DNA of 64,000 nucleotides, taken from contig NZ_FXBB01000009.1 of NCBI RefSeq assembly GCF_900177735.1, positions 1-64,000 of the forward strand, written 5' to 3'. The DNA comes from Dethiosulfovibrio salsuginis. GTDB lineage: Bacteria; Synergistota; Synergistia; Synergistales; Dethiosulfovibrionaceae. The position numbers and the translations under genes were made by a program. This document shows, in pieces, positions 1-9,666 of the stretch. The stretch's first letter is position 1. Each line of letters starts with the position of its first letter. Below the pieces are notes generated by a model, which saw only the letters and a list, made by a program, of their open reading frames with translations, made no database searches and was not told where the DNA came from.

Positions 1-146
1 AGGACGTCGCCCCAAGCCGAGGGGGCACAGGACGTGCCCTCCGAGGCGGTTCGTACGGAACAGGCAGGTCGAGTATACGATTGGGCGAGACAGGGCGCAG
101 GCGGGACGGTCTCTCCGAGGGGACTCAAGTGTGAGTTTTTAGAGGT
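1..146 (+). repeat. Palindromic dispersed repeat, copy 1 (partial, cut by window edge)
   Basis: This is the right half of a long imperfect palindrome also present at 11550-11788 (inverted) and 13960-14119. It carries the hairpin GGGCAC/GTGCCC around position 25, the arm GTCGAGTATACG and the outer arm CTCTCCGAGG, and ends at TTTTTAGAG about 38 bases before the next coding start. Identity to the other copies is very high over the core. There is no coding capacity for a transposase; it behaves like a non-autonomous mobile palindrome or REP-type element. Confidence 0.8.
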
Positions 147-183
147 CCCCTTTAGGTCGACTTGACAGGTAAGGAGTGGTTTT

Positions 184-1818
184 ATGATACAACCGATCTT
201 TGTTGACGTTGCCATCTTAGGAGACAGCTCCCTCGAGAGCCATTTGACCCGCTCCGTCCTTCCCGACAACGTCGTTGTGAAATTTCACACGATCGACCCC
301 AAGGTTCTCTCAGACACAAGCTCTATCTTTTCACCGGAAATCGCCGGGCTTCCCGACATCCTTATCCTCGATTCACTTGGAGACCTTTCCTTAGAGGACC
401 TAAAAAACTCGCCTTTCGTGAAAGCCACCGAGAGGGTCGTCTGCGCCTCCCCCAAACAGGCGGCTCTACTGAACGGTTTGCTGGAAAGTGACAGCGAGAT
501 TTTTACCCATATCTGGGTAAAACCTTTAGATTTGACCTCCGACAGAACGCTGCACTTTATATTCGCCCGACTGGTACACTACGTTATACAGGCCAAAAGG
601 CTGGAGACCTGTAAAATATACCTCGACACGTTGATAAACAGCGTTCCCGACCTGATTTGGTTCAAAGACCTAAAAGGTTCCCATCTGAAGGTCAACAGAG
701 CCTTCGGTCAGGCCGTAGGAAAGACCCCACAACAGTGTGAAGGCCGAGGTCACTACTATATATGGGATATCGAGCCCGACGAGTACGCCACCGGCGAGTA
801 CGTCTGCCTGGAGACCGAGGAGGAGGTCATCCGCCGAAAGGAGACCTGCCTGTTCGACGAAATGGTGAAGAGCAAGAACGGACTGCGCCAGTTTAAGACA
901 TACAAATCCCCTCTGATAGACTTTAGAGGGGAGATGTTCGGCACAGTAGGAATAGCGAAAGACGTCACCGACATGCAAAACCTGAGTCGGGAGCTGGAGG
1001 TCATACTTTCCAGCATTCCCTTTGCGACGGTTATGGCCGATGAACAGGGTTCGGTGGTCTACTCGAACGACAGGTTCTGCGAATACTTCGGCCTCTCTAA
1101 AAAAGAGGTCATGGGTTTGCGGTACGAAGAGATATGCGAAAAAGTCCTCAAAACGTCTATCGAAGAGCTTGAAAACAAAGATATGCTGAAGATATCTGCG
1201 ACGCAAGGGGGAAAAACACGGATCCTTAGGGCACAGCAACAGTCGGTTAGCGACATATTCGGCAACCATTTTGGGTACTTCCTGATGTGTCTGGACGTCA
1301 CCGTGGAGCAGGAGCTTCAAAATAAAATTCAGCACAGCGCGAACACCGACTTTCTCACAGGGCTCTACAACCGTCGCTATTTCTACGAGAAGGTAAAAGG
1401 CAGGATCGGCGAGGGCCCTGTCAGTGTGGTCTACTTCGATCTGGATAATTTTAAGAATATAAACGATACCTACGGACATATGTCGGGGGATCGTGCACTG
1501 ATAACCATGGCGAATGCGCTGAAAAAGGCCTTTCCACAGGACCTCATAGCCCGTATAGGCGGAGATGAGTTTATAGTGGCTCAATTCGCCGTCTGCAACC
1601 TTACGGACAGGAAAACGAAAGTAAATAAGTTTATAGAGCGGCTAAAACTGGAGTTCAACGCAAGTCCTCAGTTAGCTGCCCTCTCGACCAGTGCGGGCAT
1701 AGCCTGCACCAGAGATAATAAACTTGACGTCGACACTCTGATTTCACTCGCAGACCAAGCGCTTTACGCCGCCAAGGCAGAGGGAAAATCCTGCTGTGCC
1801 GTCTACGGCGAAAACTAG
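184..1818 (+). CDS. PAS-PAS-GGDEF diguanylate cyclase
   Basis: Predicted to make c-di-GMP from two GTP. The 544 residues start with a poorly conserved stretch (about 1-130) that vaguely resembles a receiver fold but lacks a clear phosphoacceptor motif. A first PAS follows (about 145-265, ending in GIAKDVTD), a second PAS (about 270-375), then a GGDEF domain (about 380-540) with an intact GGDEF signature at 459-463. The inhibitory I-site (RxxD five residues before the signature) is absent: FPQD stands there. No membrane segment is seen, so the protein should be cytosolic. AAGGAG precedes the ATG. The gene begins 38 bases after repeat copy 1. The signal sensed by the PAS domains is unknown. Confidence 0.88.
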   Translation: MIQPIFVDVAILGDSSLESHLTRSVLPDNVVVKFHTIDPKVLSDTSSIFSPEIAGLPDILILDSLGDLSLEDLKNSPFVKATERVVCASPKQAALLNGLLESDSEIFTHIWVKPLDLTSDRTLHFIFARLVHYVIQAKRLETCKIYLDTLINSVPDLIWFKDLKGSHLKVNRAFGQAVGKTPQQCEGRGHYYIWDIEPDEYATGEYVCLETEEEVIRRKETCLFDEMVKSKNGLRQFKTYKSPLIDFRGEMFGTVGIAKDVTDMQNLSRELEVILSSIPFATVMADEQGSVVYSNDRFCEYFGLSKKEVMGLRYEEICEKVLKTSIEELENKDMLKISATQGGKTRILRAQQQSVSDIFGNHFGYFLMCLDVTVEQELQNKIQHSANTDFLTGLYNRRYFYEKVKGRIGEGPVSVVYFDLDNFKNINDTYGHMSGDRALITMANALKKAFPQDLIARIGGDEFIVAQFAVCNLTDRKTKVNKFIERLKLEFNASPQLAALSTSAGIACTRDNKLDVDTLISLADQALYAAKAEGKSCCAVYGEN

Positions 1819-1889
1819 CCTAAAAGGATGGCTACACTTACGTCACCTAGTGGTATCATATAGTTAGACGATTTTACGGAGGGACTTTC

Positions 1890-3050
1890 ATGATAAGCTA
1901 CGACTCTTTAGTTGAAAAGATGGACCGATATATACTGGAGCTATCCCCAAAAGCGATAGCTTTAAGCGACTACATGGCGGCCAACCCCGAGCTAGGGGGC
2001 CAGGAGTTCAACTCCAGCAGGATGATGGCCGACTTTCTTAGAGAAGAGGGGTTCTCGGTGGAGATCCCCTTTCTGGATATACCTACAGCCTACAGAGGAA
2101 AGGTCGGAGAAAAAGGACCGATCGTAGCCCTCATGGCGGAGTACGACGCTCTACCTGGATTAGGACACGCCTGTGGACACTGTCTCAGCGGATCTATGAG
2201 CCTTCTGGCGGGATCAGCCCTGGCTAGGATCGCCGACGAAGCGGGAGGAGCCATCTGGGTCGTTGGAACCCCCTCGGAGGAGACCGACGGAGCTAAGGTG
2301 ACCATGGCAGCCTCGGGGCTGTTCGACTCGGTGTCACTGGCTATGATGATCCACGCCAACGCCGACACATCTTTGGTCAGATACCGTTCCATGGCTATGG
2401 ATGCCCTGGAGTTTAGGTTTAAAGGCAGAGCCGCCCACGCCGCCGGATCCCCTTGGGAGGGACGAAACGCCCTCAACGGGGTTCAGGTTCTGTTTCACGC
2501 ACTGGACATGATGAGACAGCACGTTCCCCCGGACGTGAGGATGCACGGTATCGTGACCGACGGCGGAGACGCACCTAACATAGTCCCCCAGACCGCAGCG
2601 GCTAAATTTTACTTTCGCTCTCCGACAAGGGCCTACCTGAACGACATGATCCAAAAGGTTCTCGATTGCGCCAAGGGAGCGGCTATGGCCACCCAGACCG
2701 AGGTTTCATGGGAGAACGTGGAGTTCAGCTTCGACGAAATGGTGCCAAACGAGCCGGCGGAGTCAATGATGGAGGGGATATTCTCCGAGATGGGGATCCC
2801 TTTTGAGCGACCTGGATCCCCATCTGGCTCCAGCGACGTCGGCAACGTGTCCCAGAGGTGTCCAACACTTCAGCCAGAACTGGCCATAATGGACCACTAC
2901 GCCGCCCACCACACCGTGGAGTTTGCCCAGGCGGTCACCACCGAGAAAGCCCATAGGGCCCTCGTTACAGGGGCAAAAATCATGGGCCGAGGGGCTATAA
3001 AGACCTGGCTCGACGGTGATCTAAGAAAATCCATGGGTTCGGTGGGATAG
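1890..3050 (+). CDS. M20-family amidohydrolase/peptidase (aminoacylase-like)
   Basis: A 386-residue metal-dependent hydrolase of the M20D/PM20D2/AbgB-like group, which removes acyl or amino-acid groups from amide bonds. Visible features are the metal-site motif HACGHC (about residue 90-96), the catalytic SEE pair near 129-131, and HAAGSPWEGRNAL, which belongs to the dimerisation lid. There is no signal peptide, so it acts in the cytoplasm. GGAGGG lies just before the ATG. It sits between two diguanylate cyclase genes, 25 bases ahead of the second, and may be co-transcribed with it. The true substrate (dipeptide, N-acyl amino acid or other) cannot be read from the sequence. Confidence 0.85.
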   Translation: MISYDSLVEKMDRYILELSPKAIALSDYMAANPELGGQEFNSSRMMADFLREEGFSVEIPFLDIPTAYRGKVGEKGPIVALMAEYDALPGLGHACGHCLSGSMSLLAGSALARIADEAGGAIWVVGTPSEETDGAKVTMAASGLFDSVSLAMMIHANADTSLVRYRSMAMDALEFRFKGRAAHAAGSPWEGRNALNGVQVLFHALDMMRQHVPPDVRMHGIVTDGGDAPNIVPQTAAAKFYFRSPTRAYLNDMIQKVLDCAKGAAMATQTEVSWENVEFSFDEMVPNEPAESMMEGIFSEMGIPFERPGSPSGSSDVGNVSQRCPTLQPELAIMDHYAAHHTVEFAQAVTTEKAHRALVTGAKIMGRGAIKTWLDGDLRKSMGSVG

Positions 3051-3075
3051 GGTAAAGAATACAAGGAGGAATCCT

Positions 3076-5346
3076 ATGTCGGGACGGAGCTTTTTCAGAT
3101 TAACGCTAAAGGACGTCGAGGCTGGCAAAGGAACCAGACTTAAACGAACCTCGTTTTTTCTCTTCATCGCGATGGCGGTGTTCGTGGCCTTTCTGTCCGG
3201 TCAGCTCTGGATGGACAAAAGAGCCATAGGGAGGCAGGAGAACTCCTTCAACCGACACCAATCCCGACAGATACTCATAGCCCGACAGGCCATGGAGGAC
3301 CATCTCAGGTCCATAATAAACCGGATATCCATTCTGGCTGCCACGACGGTATCCGAATCCCTAAACCTGGACTCTTTCCAGTTCATCGAAGACGGAATGG
3401 CCACCCTTGTCAGGGCCAACGACGACGTTATCGCCGTCCTTTTTCGGCTGGACGCACAAAAAGACAGGGTCTTTAGCTACCACCGGCCCCTATCTCCAGG
3501 AGCTAAGGCTCAGCAAATAGGCCGTGAAGCGATGGACATGGATAACTTTATCTCCACCGGAATGGCGCCTATAAGGGTAGACGACCTACAGATCGTCGAG
3601 AACAGGCCTCTTATGACGGTGCTTATGAATATATACTCCGCCAAAGGTGAAAAAAGAGGCCAGATGGCGACGGTGATAGACCTATCCGCCGCTATAGGCC
3701 GCTATATGGTTCCACTCCGAGGTGGAAACAACGGAGTAGCCTATCTGCTGGACCACAGGGGAGAGATCGTCTACCACCCTCTGAGATCGATGGTCGGCAA
3801 ATCGGTAGAGAACGTGATCTACCCCGATGATCTGGACAAAAGGTCCTGGAGGGCCATGTACGATCAGCCCAGCGGCCAGGGGAGCCATATAGAGATAGGC
3901 CCAGGAGAGACCGAGATAAGGAAGCTGGTGGTGTGGGACACCATCAGGATACTCAACCAGAGCTTCGTCCTGGTTCTATCCACCCCGGACAAGGATATCG
4001 AGATAGTGGTAAGGGAGGACAGGGCACTACGGTTTCTCCTCGGTATATTCCTGGTAGGTACGGTGGCCATATCCCTCCTGTGGTGGACCGAGGTCTCCCA
4101 TCAGAAGGAGCTAAAAAAGAGCGAGGCCCGATACCAGGCCATAATAGACGACCAGTACGAATTGGTGACCCGTTTCACCCCTGACGGGACCTTCACCTTC
4201 GCCAACGACGCCTATTGCAGGTTCTTCGGACTGATTCCTTCGGAGGTAATCGGGGCTCACTTTGGGGACGTAAGACCGGAGGGAGACGTGGAGATAATAA
4301 CCTCTCTTTTCAGGTCAATATCGCCGGAGAATCCGTCCAACATAAACGAGGAGAGAATAGAGCTTAAGGACGGCTCCATAAAATACCTGAGCTGGAGCAA
4401 CAGGGGAATATTCGACGGGAACGGCAAGCTCGTTGAGGTTCAGGCGGTAGCGAGGGACGTGACGGACAGAAAGAAAATGGAGATGGCCCTTCAAGAGGAA
4501 GCCCTTCAGATGGAGAAGCTAAATCGAATAGCACAACAGCTCACCGCCACCGAATCGAGATCCGAACTGGCTAAAATGCTCCTTAACGCTCTGACCATGG
4601 ACATGAAATTCCTCTCCGCGTCGCTTTCGCTGAGGTCGGAGGACGGATCGACGAAGATATTCGGTGAAGGACGGGCGGTCATAGAGGGGCTGGAGGGCGA
4701 AAAAGGGCACAGGACTTCGACTCCACTGGTTTTTCAGGATAAAGATCTAGGCTCTATAGACGTCATAACCAGATACCCTCTCGACGAGATGGAGACCAGG
4801 ATGATCTCCATACTTGCGGATCATACCGCAGGTCTTCTGGAGCTCAAAGACATAATGGACAAGAGAACCCAGGAGGCCCTCGTCGACCCTCTGACGGATA
4901 TATGGAACAGGAGGTACATACTTAAGCATCTCGAGATGGAGAGCCACAGGGTGAAAAGATACGGAGACAAAGCCAGCCTGGCCCTTATCGACCTGGGGGA
5001 CTTTAAACTGGTGAACGACCTTCACGGACACGAGGCGGGAGACGAGACCCTCAGAAAGGTGGCAAAAATACTGGAGGAAGCCACAAGAAGCTCCGACATG
5101 GTGGCCCGATACGGAGGGGACGAGTTTTTAATTTATATGCCCAACACTTCCCCCCAGCAGGCCAAGGTGGTCATGACCAGGGCCGCTCAGATAGTCACGG
5201 TGAGGGATTTCCCCCATCCGATAGCCCTGGACTACGGGATAGCGGGCATTCCCGACGACGGCGACGATTTTCTGGAGGTCATAAAGGTAGCGGACCGACG
5301 GATGTACCTGTCTAAGGCAAAGAGGAAACAGAGCGTCTTCTCCTAG
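3076..5346 (+). CDS. Membrane sensor diguanylate cyclase (dCache-PAS-GAF-GGDEF)
   Basis: A 756-residue inner-membrane c-di-GMP synthase. TM1 lies at about 26-45, an extracytoplasmic Cache-like sensor at about 50-310, TM2 at about 316-336, then PAS (about 350-465), a GAF-like region (about 480-600) and GGDEF (603-756). The GGDEF signature is at 680-684. Unlike the first cyclase, an intact product-inhibition I-site (RSSD, 671-674) precedes it, so feedback by c-di-GMP is expected. AAGGAGG is six bases ahead of the ATG. The Cache domain type suggests small-molecule sensing, perhaps amino or organic acids; that is inference. Confidence 0.9.
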   Translation: MSGRSFFRLTLKDVEAGKGTRLKRTSFFLFIAMAVFVAFLSGQLWMDKRAIGRQENSFNRHQSRQILIARQAMEDHLRSIINRISILAATTVSESLNLDSFQFIEDGMATLVRANDDVIAVLFRLDAQKDRVFSYHRPLSPGAKAQQIGREAMDMDNFISTGMAPIRVDDLQIVENRPLMTVLMNIYSAKGEKRGQMATVIDLSAAIGRYMVPLRGGNNGVAYLLDHRGEIVYHPLRSMVGKSVENVIYPDDLDKRSWRAMYDQPSGQGSHIEIGPGETEIRKLVVWDTIRILNQSFVLVLSTPDKDIEIVVREDRALRFLLGIFLVGTVAISLLWWTEVSHQKELKKSEARYQAIIDDQYELVTRFTPDGTFTFANDAYCRFFGLIPSEVIGAHFGDVRPEGDVEIITSLFRSISPENPSNINEERIELKDGSIKYLSWSNRGIFDGNGKLVEVQAVARDVTDRKKMEMALQEEALQMEKLNRIAQQLTATESRSELAKMLLNALTMDMKFLSASLSLRSEDGSTKIFGEGRAVIEGLEGEKGHRTSTPLVFQDKDLGSIDVITRYPLDEMETRMISILADHTAGLLELKDIMDKRTQEALVDPLTDIWNRRYILKHLEMESHRVKRYGDKASLALIDLGDFKLVNDLHGHEAGDETLRKVAKILEEATRSSDMVARYGGDEFLIYMPNTSPQQAKVVMTRAAQIVTVRDFPHPIALDYGIAGIPDDGDDFLEVIKVADRRMYLSKAKRKQSVFS

Positions 5347-5403
5347 GGCTTGATTTTTCAGAAAAGAAAGTCATAATAGAGGTAGGTGAAGGGAGGGGAT
5401 TAG

Positions 5404-5805
5404 GTGATTACCTCGGTAGGCAACAGCCGTTGGGAGTCCAATCAGAGGCTCTTCAGGAGAGTTCTGGAGAGCGCTGTCCCGATGCCCTTCGAGAGGATCA
5501 CCGACAAGTCCCCTTTTCATAAGGCCGAGGAAGGCCAGGACAGGGTCGCCGCCGTTGGGATGGTCCAGAACCAGAGCGATAGATCTCAGCTTGAGTCCTG
5601 GTCGGAACACAGGGTTGACAGCACTATAGCCTCCTGCTGGGACGTTAGGCCTAATCTTTACCAACACACCCTGATCGAGGCGTCGTCCGGCAGGATAAAG
5701 CTACAGTACCCACCGGACGAGAACCTCACCAGGATCAGGGCCATGAAGGCCTACTGGTCTCAGGGCTTTGAGGCCCTAGGAACCTATTTTGACTCCCCGC
5801 TCTGA
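5404..5805 (+). CDS. Hypothetical protein, 133 aa
   Basis: Not recognised. The GTG start is preceded by GGGAGGGG at a proper distance, which supports translation. The product is soluble, with no signal peptide or membrane segment and no familiar motif. It ends within the 3' end of the convergent transglycosylase gene (22-base overlap). The good ribosome-binding site and the position right after the cyclase gene argue that it is real, but no function can be proposed. Confidence 0.55.
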   Translation: MITSVGNSRWESNQRLFRRVLESAVPMPFERITDKSPFHKAEEGQDRVAAVGMVQNQSDRSQLESWSEHRVDSTIASCWDVRPNLYQHTLIEASSGRIKLQYPPDENLTRIRAMKAYWSQGFEALGTYFDSPL

Positions 5806-7724
5806 CCGTAGAGCTGTCGATAGACGAAAAGATTGCCCATAACGTGTTTTACGTAGCCTCTGGTCTCGGTGAAGGGAACCCCCTCCATCCACAGATCCAG
5901 AGGCTTTTCTCCTGAGGTCCTATTCCACTTATTGACGTTGCCTCCCCCGGCGTTATAGGCCGCAAGGGCCCACTCCAGCCTAGGGTAGGTCTTCATCAGC
6001 CTGGAGATGTGGGCGGTCCCTAGGATTATGTTATCCCTCACGGAGAACACGTCGTACTTGCCCATTTTGACGGTTTCCGCCTCCCACTTAGCGGTTCCGG
6101 GCATGAGCTGCATGAGGCCCGAGGCCCCTACCCAGCTGACCGCCGACGGGTTGAAGGCGCTTTCCTGTTTCATTATGGACCACACTATCTCGGGCTCCAT
6201 GGAAAACCTCTCGGCGATAGACTCCACATCGGGCCTGAAAGGCCTGGGATGGAGGAATCTAGCTAGGTCCTCTGGAAATCCCTTTCCCCCTACGGTCATA
6301 GACGCCAGAGGCCTAGCGGCACGGTAGGCCTCGTCCTCCTGGCCCATCCATCTGGCGAGCCACGCCCCGTTGTACCTCTCCAGAGGATCGGAGCTTCCCG
6401 CTCTTTTCATCTTCGAGTGGACGACGAACCCCCACCTCTCCAGCTCCGTCTCCACCCTCCTGAGCCCCTGCCCCTGTGGGTCAAACCCCAAAGAGTGGTC
6501 GGGGGCGGCCATAAAGGCGTAGACCGAAAGAGGATGGTTTTTAACCAGAGCCTTAAAGGTCTCGGCGGCTTTAGCGCTCTCCCCTAACCTCTCGAGACAC
6601 TTCCCAGCCCAGTACAGATGCTCCGGCCTCGCCACCGATGCTTTGCGGAAAAAGCCTAGTGCTCCGGCGTAATCTCCGGCATCCCACCTTCCCCAGGCCC
6701 TGCGCCACAGGATATCGAGAGCCGGTCTTGACCCTGGGTGGTCTCTGAGGATTCGATCCTCCTCTTTTACCTTAGCTTCCCCTTTCAGGAGAGAGGCGTA
6801 GGACGCCGAGGCGGTCAAGGCGCCGTCTCCGGTCAGCTCCCTCGATGCCCTGTACAGAATCTTAAGGGCTTCCTCTCTGTGTCCTCTCTCTCCTATAAGG
6901 GATATCCGCCTAGTACCTCTGACGATAAAGTCGCTTCCCTCCATGAAAATGAGACGGGAAAGCAGAGGCAGCGCCTCTTTGTACCTCTTCAGACGATACA
7001 GGCTCATGGACCGATAGTAGAGGGCACTCTGGGCAAAATAGCCTGAGAGAGGTACCTGGGAAAGGTATTTTACCGCCTCTTCATCTCTGCCTATCAGGTA
7101 AGCGGCGTAACCTAGGCGATAGGATCGCTCCCGTGAAGGGGGAGCTTTTTTGAACAGATCCAGAGCCTTTCCGTTCAGAGCCCTGACCTTGAGCACCGCC
7201 GAGGCGTCCGAAAGGGAGGGATCGGGAAAATCCATCAGTTTCTCCAGAGTCTGGGCCTTTAAGGTCCCGTCGTCGGTAGCGTCCACCATGCGTCTCATCC
7301 ATTTACGCCGTTCCTCGTCGTTGCCGGTCAGCCTGGACAGGGCAAAACAGACGTAGTAGGTCAGGTCCTTCGGCGGAGAGGAGAGGTAAAGGGCCAGCGC
7401 CGAGTCGTAGGCCTCCCTGGTCCTTCCGGTCCTCTCCAGGCCCAATACGTATAACATCTCCCCGTAGGGGGCGACCTCGGCGGGATAGATCTCCCTCAGG
7501 GTATCCATTACGTCGAGAGCGTCCTCCCACCTGCCTTGGGTCCATAGTCCGTTAGCTACGACCGACCTCTCCCTGGGGGAAAGGTCCTCGGAGAGCAAAG
7601 CGGTCAGATCGCTCCAGTTTCTCTCCCAGAAAAGACGGTCGACCTCCGAGGAGTACGCGGCCCCTATCGAAGAGTTGGCTAGAAAGGCCACCAAAAACGC
7701 CATCGTTGCGATAAACTTTCTCAT
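5784..7724 (-). CDS. Soluble lytic murein transglycosylase (Slt70-like)
   Basis: Cleaves the MurNAc-GlcNAc bond of peptidoglycan with formation of 1,6-anhydroMurNAc, in the periplasm. The start was placed at 7724, not at the longer open frame's 7787, because AAGGGGGC precedes this ATG and the product then begins with a clean signal peptide (MRKFIATMAFLVAFLANSS). The 646 residues comprise a long helical, TPR-like superhelix (about 40-480) and a C-terminal SLT domain with catalytic Glu about 521 in KQESAFNP, then GLMQLMPGTA and AYNAGGGNV. This is the classical Slt architecture and length. It implies a diderm envelope. Confidence 0.92.
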   Translation of the reverse strand: MRKFIATMAFLVAFLANSSIGAAYSSEVDRLFWERNWSDLTALLSEDLSPRERSVVANGLWTQGRWEDALDVMDTLREIYPAEVAPYGEMLYVLGLERTGRTREAYDSALALYLSSPPKDLTYYVCFALSRLTGNDEERRKWMRRMVDATDDGTLKAQTLEKLMDFPDPSLSDASAVLKVRALNGKALDLFKKAPPSRERSYRLGYAAYLIGRDEEAVKYLSQVPLSGYFAQSALYYRSMSLYRLKRYKEALPLLSRLIFMEGSDFIVRGTRRISLIGERGHREEALKILYRASRELTGDGALTASASYASLLKGEAKVKEEDRILRDHPGSRPALDILWRRAWGRWDAGDYAGALGFFRKASVARPEHLYWAGKCLERLGESAKAAETFKALVKNHPLSVYAFMAAPDHSLGFDPQGQGLRRVETELERWGFVVHSKMKRAGSSDPLERYNGAWLARWMGQEDEAYRAARPLASMTVGGKGFPEDLARFLHPRPFRPDVESIAERFSMEPEIVWSIMKQESAFNPSAVSWVGASGLMQLMPGTAKWEAETVKMGKYDVFSVRDNIILGTAHISRLMKTYPRLEWALAAYNAGGGNVNKWNRTSGEKPLDLWMEGVPFTETRGYVKHVMGNLFVYRQLYGQSGESK

Positions 7725-7836
7725 GAAAAGCCCCCTTGTTTCTTTAGTTTTACATGCTGACGACAAACCGTGGATCACCTCAGGCAAAAAGAGATATAAT
7801 CGAGGAGAACCACGTTAACGGAAAGGAGGATCTACC

Positions 7837-9030
7837 TTGATAAGTCGCTCCCTCATAGAGCTTATTTTCTCCTCCTCCAGCATAGAGAGGTGGAACGACC
7901 ATCCCAGGCCGGTGCAGTTCACCGAGATGGCCAAACAAGCGCACAAGTTCATTATAGCCTACGTCATAGGAAGAGACGAGGAAGATCGAGGGGTTAACGT
8001 AGACTGGCAGAGCCTGATCGAAGGCTCTATTTTCGAGTTTCTCCACAGAGTTGTGGTGACCGATATAAAACCCCCTATATTCCACCGACTGATGGCGGAC
8101 AAAACCCAAAGAGACCAGCTCAACCGGTGGGTTATGAAAAAGCTGACCCCCCTCCTAGCCCCTATACCGGGAAACCTGATCGATCGATGGGAGCACTATT
8201 TTCTCTCCGATAACAGGGAGAGACAGGAGAGAAAATACCTCCAGGCGGCCCACTATTTAGCGACCAAGTGGGAGTTCGACTTCATATGCCTGTGGAGCAC
8301 CCCTATATACAGGATAGAGAGCACCAAAGATGAGATATACCGCCAGGTGATGGAGCACATGGACATCCAGGCTGTGAGAAAAATAGTCCAGGACGAAGGG
8401 CTGGCGGGATTCATCTCCCTGGTAGGTCAGCTCAGGTTCCAGAAAAGGTGGGCCCAGACCCCGAGGATACCTCAGACTTCGGTTTTAGGCCACCTGCTTT
8501 TCGTGGCGATACTCTCCTGGCTTGTGGTTTATGAGCTAGGCGGCTGTGACAGAAGGCTTTATAACGCGTTCTACGGAGGCCTTTTTCACGACCTTCCGGA
8601 GGTTCTCACCAGAGATATAGTCTCTCCGGTAAAAAGGTCCGTAGAGGGGCTGGAACAGATGATAAAGGACCTGGAGATGGAGGCCATCTCTCAGGAGGTA
8701 TTGCCCCTTATACCGACCTCCTGGCACGACGAAATCCTGTCTTTCGTCAAAGACGAGTTCGAGAACCGAATAAAACGGGAAGACGGGACCAGGCTGATCC
8801 TACCGGGAGACCTGACGGAGGACCACGATAAAGATCATCTAGACCCTATAGACGGCAAGGTCATAGAGGGATGCGATAAACTGACCGCCTTTATCGAGGC
8901 CTCCGAGTCGATCAGGATCGGCATAAAATCGGGAGAACTCTTCGACGGCAAGAGAAATATATACGAAAAATACTACAACAAGACGCTAAACGGATATCCA
9001 ATAGGTATCCTTTTCGACTACTTCCGATAG
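7837..9030 (+). CDS. HD-domain phosphohydrolase (YfbR-like)
   Basis: A 397-residue cytosolic HD-superfamily protein. The metal-binding pattern is visible: a histidine in SVLGHLLFVA, the HD pair at 251-252 in GLFHDLPEV followed by TRDIVSPVK, and a later acidic residue near DKLTAF. This resembles the YfbR/5'-nucleotidase group but is about twice as long as YfbR, with an extra N-terminal region of about 200 residues of unknown role. The TTG start follows GGAAAGGAGGA at ideal spacing. It is 15 bases ahead of the DUF502 gene, so the two are probably an operon. The substrate is not predictable beyond a phosphorylated nucleotide-like molecule. Confidence 0.8.
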   Translation: MISRSLIELIFSSSSIERWNDHPRPVQFTEMAKQAHKFIIAYVIGRDEEDRGVNVDWQSLIEGSIFEFLHRVVVTDIKPPIFHRLMADKTQRDQLNRWVMKKLTPLLAPIPGNLIDRWEHYFLSDNRERQERKYLQAAHYLATKWEFDFICLWSTPIYRIESTKDEIYRQVMEHMDIQAVRKIVQDEGLAGFISLVGQLRFQKRWAQTPRIPQTSVLGHLLFVAILSWLVVYELGGCDRRLYNAFYGGLFHDLPEVLTRDIVSPVKRSVEGLEQMIKDLEMEAISQEVLPLIPTSWHDEILSFVKDEFENRIKREDGTRLILPGDLTEDHDKDHLDPIDGKVIEGCDKLTAFIEASESIRIGIKSGELFDGKRNIYEKYYNKTLNGYPIGILFDYFR

Positions 9031-9045
9031 AGAGGAGCGACTAAA

Positions 9046-9666
9046 GTGAGCGATTTTGAGAAAACCCCGCCTTCAAACGACCACAGCGGGGACAATAAGT
9101 CCCCGCTGCTGAAAAGGTTTGGCAAAAACTTTGCCACAGGGCTTCTGGTTTTTCTGCCTCTGGCAATTTTGATCTTCATAGTCAGACTCCTGATACAGAC
9201 CGTGACGGTTGTAGGCAAGACCCTCTTCGGCTTCACCGAATCGGTGGAGGCCACTATGGTGATCTTCGTCTTGCTGATCATGGTGATCACCTACGCCGGC
9301 AGCAAGTTCGCAAAGAGAGAGATATGGACGCTGAATTCCCTGGAAAAGGCCATTATCGCCATCCCTCTTGCGGGATCGTGGTACGAAACCATAAAGGACC
9401 TAGTGGGCTCTTTTACCGGAACGGGAAAAACCGACGCCTATCTAGGGGTCGTAAGGGTTCCGGTGGGCAGAGGTCACGTCCTGGGGTTCGTCACCAGAAA
9501 GGACACAGGCCCGGACGGAGAGGTCAGCCTGAGCATCTTCATGCCTACATCGCCTAACCCAACCTCAGGGATAGTCCTGTTTTTCAGGGAAGAGGACGTC
9601 CAATACGTGGACATAACCCCGGAACACGCCTTCAAGATAATCATATCCCTAGGTCTTAAGCGTTAA
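9046..9666 (+). CDS. DUF502 family membrane protein
   Basis: A 206-residue protein of the DUF502 family. It has a hydrophilic N-terminus, two membrane segments (about residues 25-47 and 65-85) and a C-terminal soluble domain with the family-typical stretches SLEKAIIAIPLAGSWYETIK and GFVTRK. Function is unknown in the family; members sit in the inner membrane. The GTG start follows GAGGAG. It overlaps the 3' end of the convergent cysK gene by 11 bases. Confidence 0.85.
   Translation: MSDFEKTPPSNDHSGDNKSPLLKRFGKNFATGLLVFLPLAILIFIVRLLIQTVTVVGKTLFGFTESVEATMVIFVLLIMVITYAGSKFAKREIWTLNSLEKAIIAIPLAGSWYETIKDLVGSFTGTGKTDAYLGVVRVPVGRGHVLGFVTRKDTGPDGEVSLSIFMPTSPNPTSGIVLFFREEDVQYVDITPEHAFKIIISLGLKR

Noticed and set aside
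670-1584. A 304-codon minus-strand frame
   Set aside because: It is the antisense shadow of the first diguanylate cyclase gene; the translation has no domain and no ribosome-binding site.
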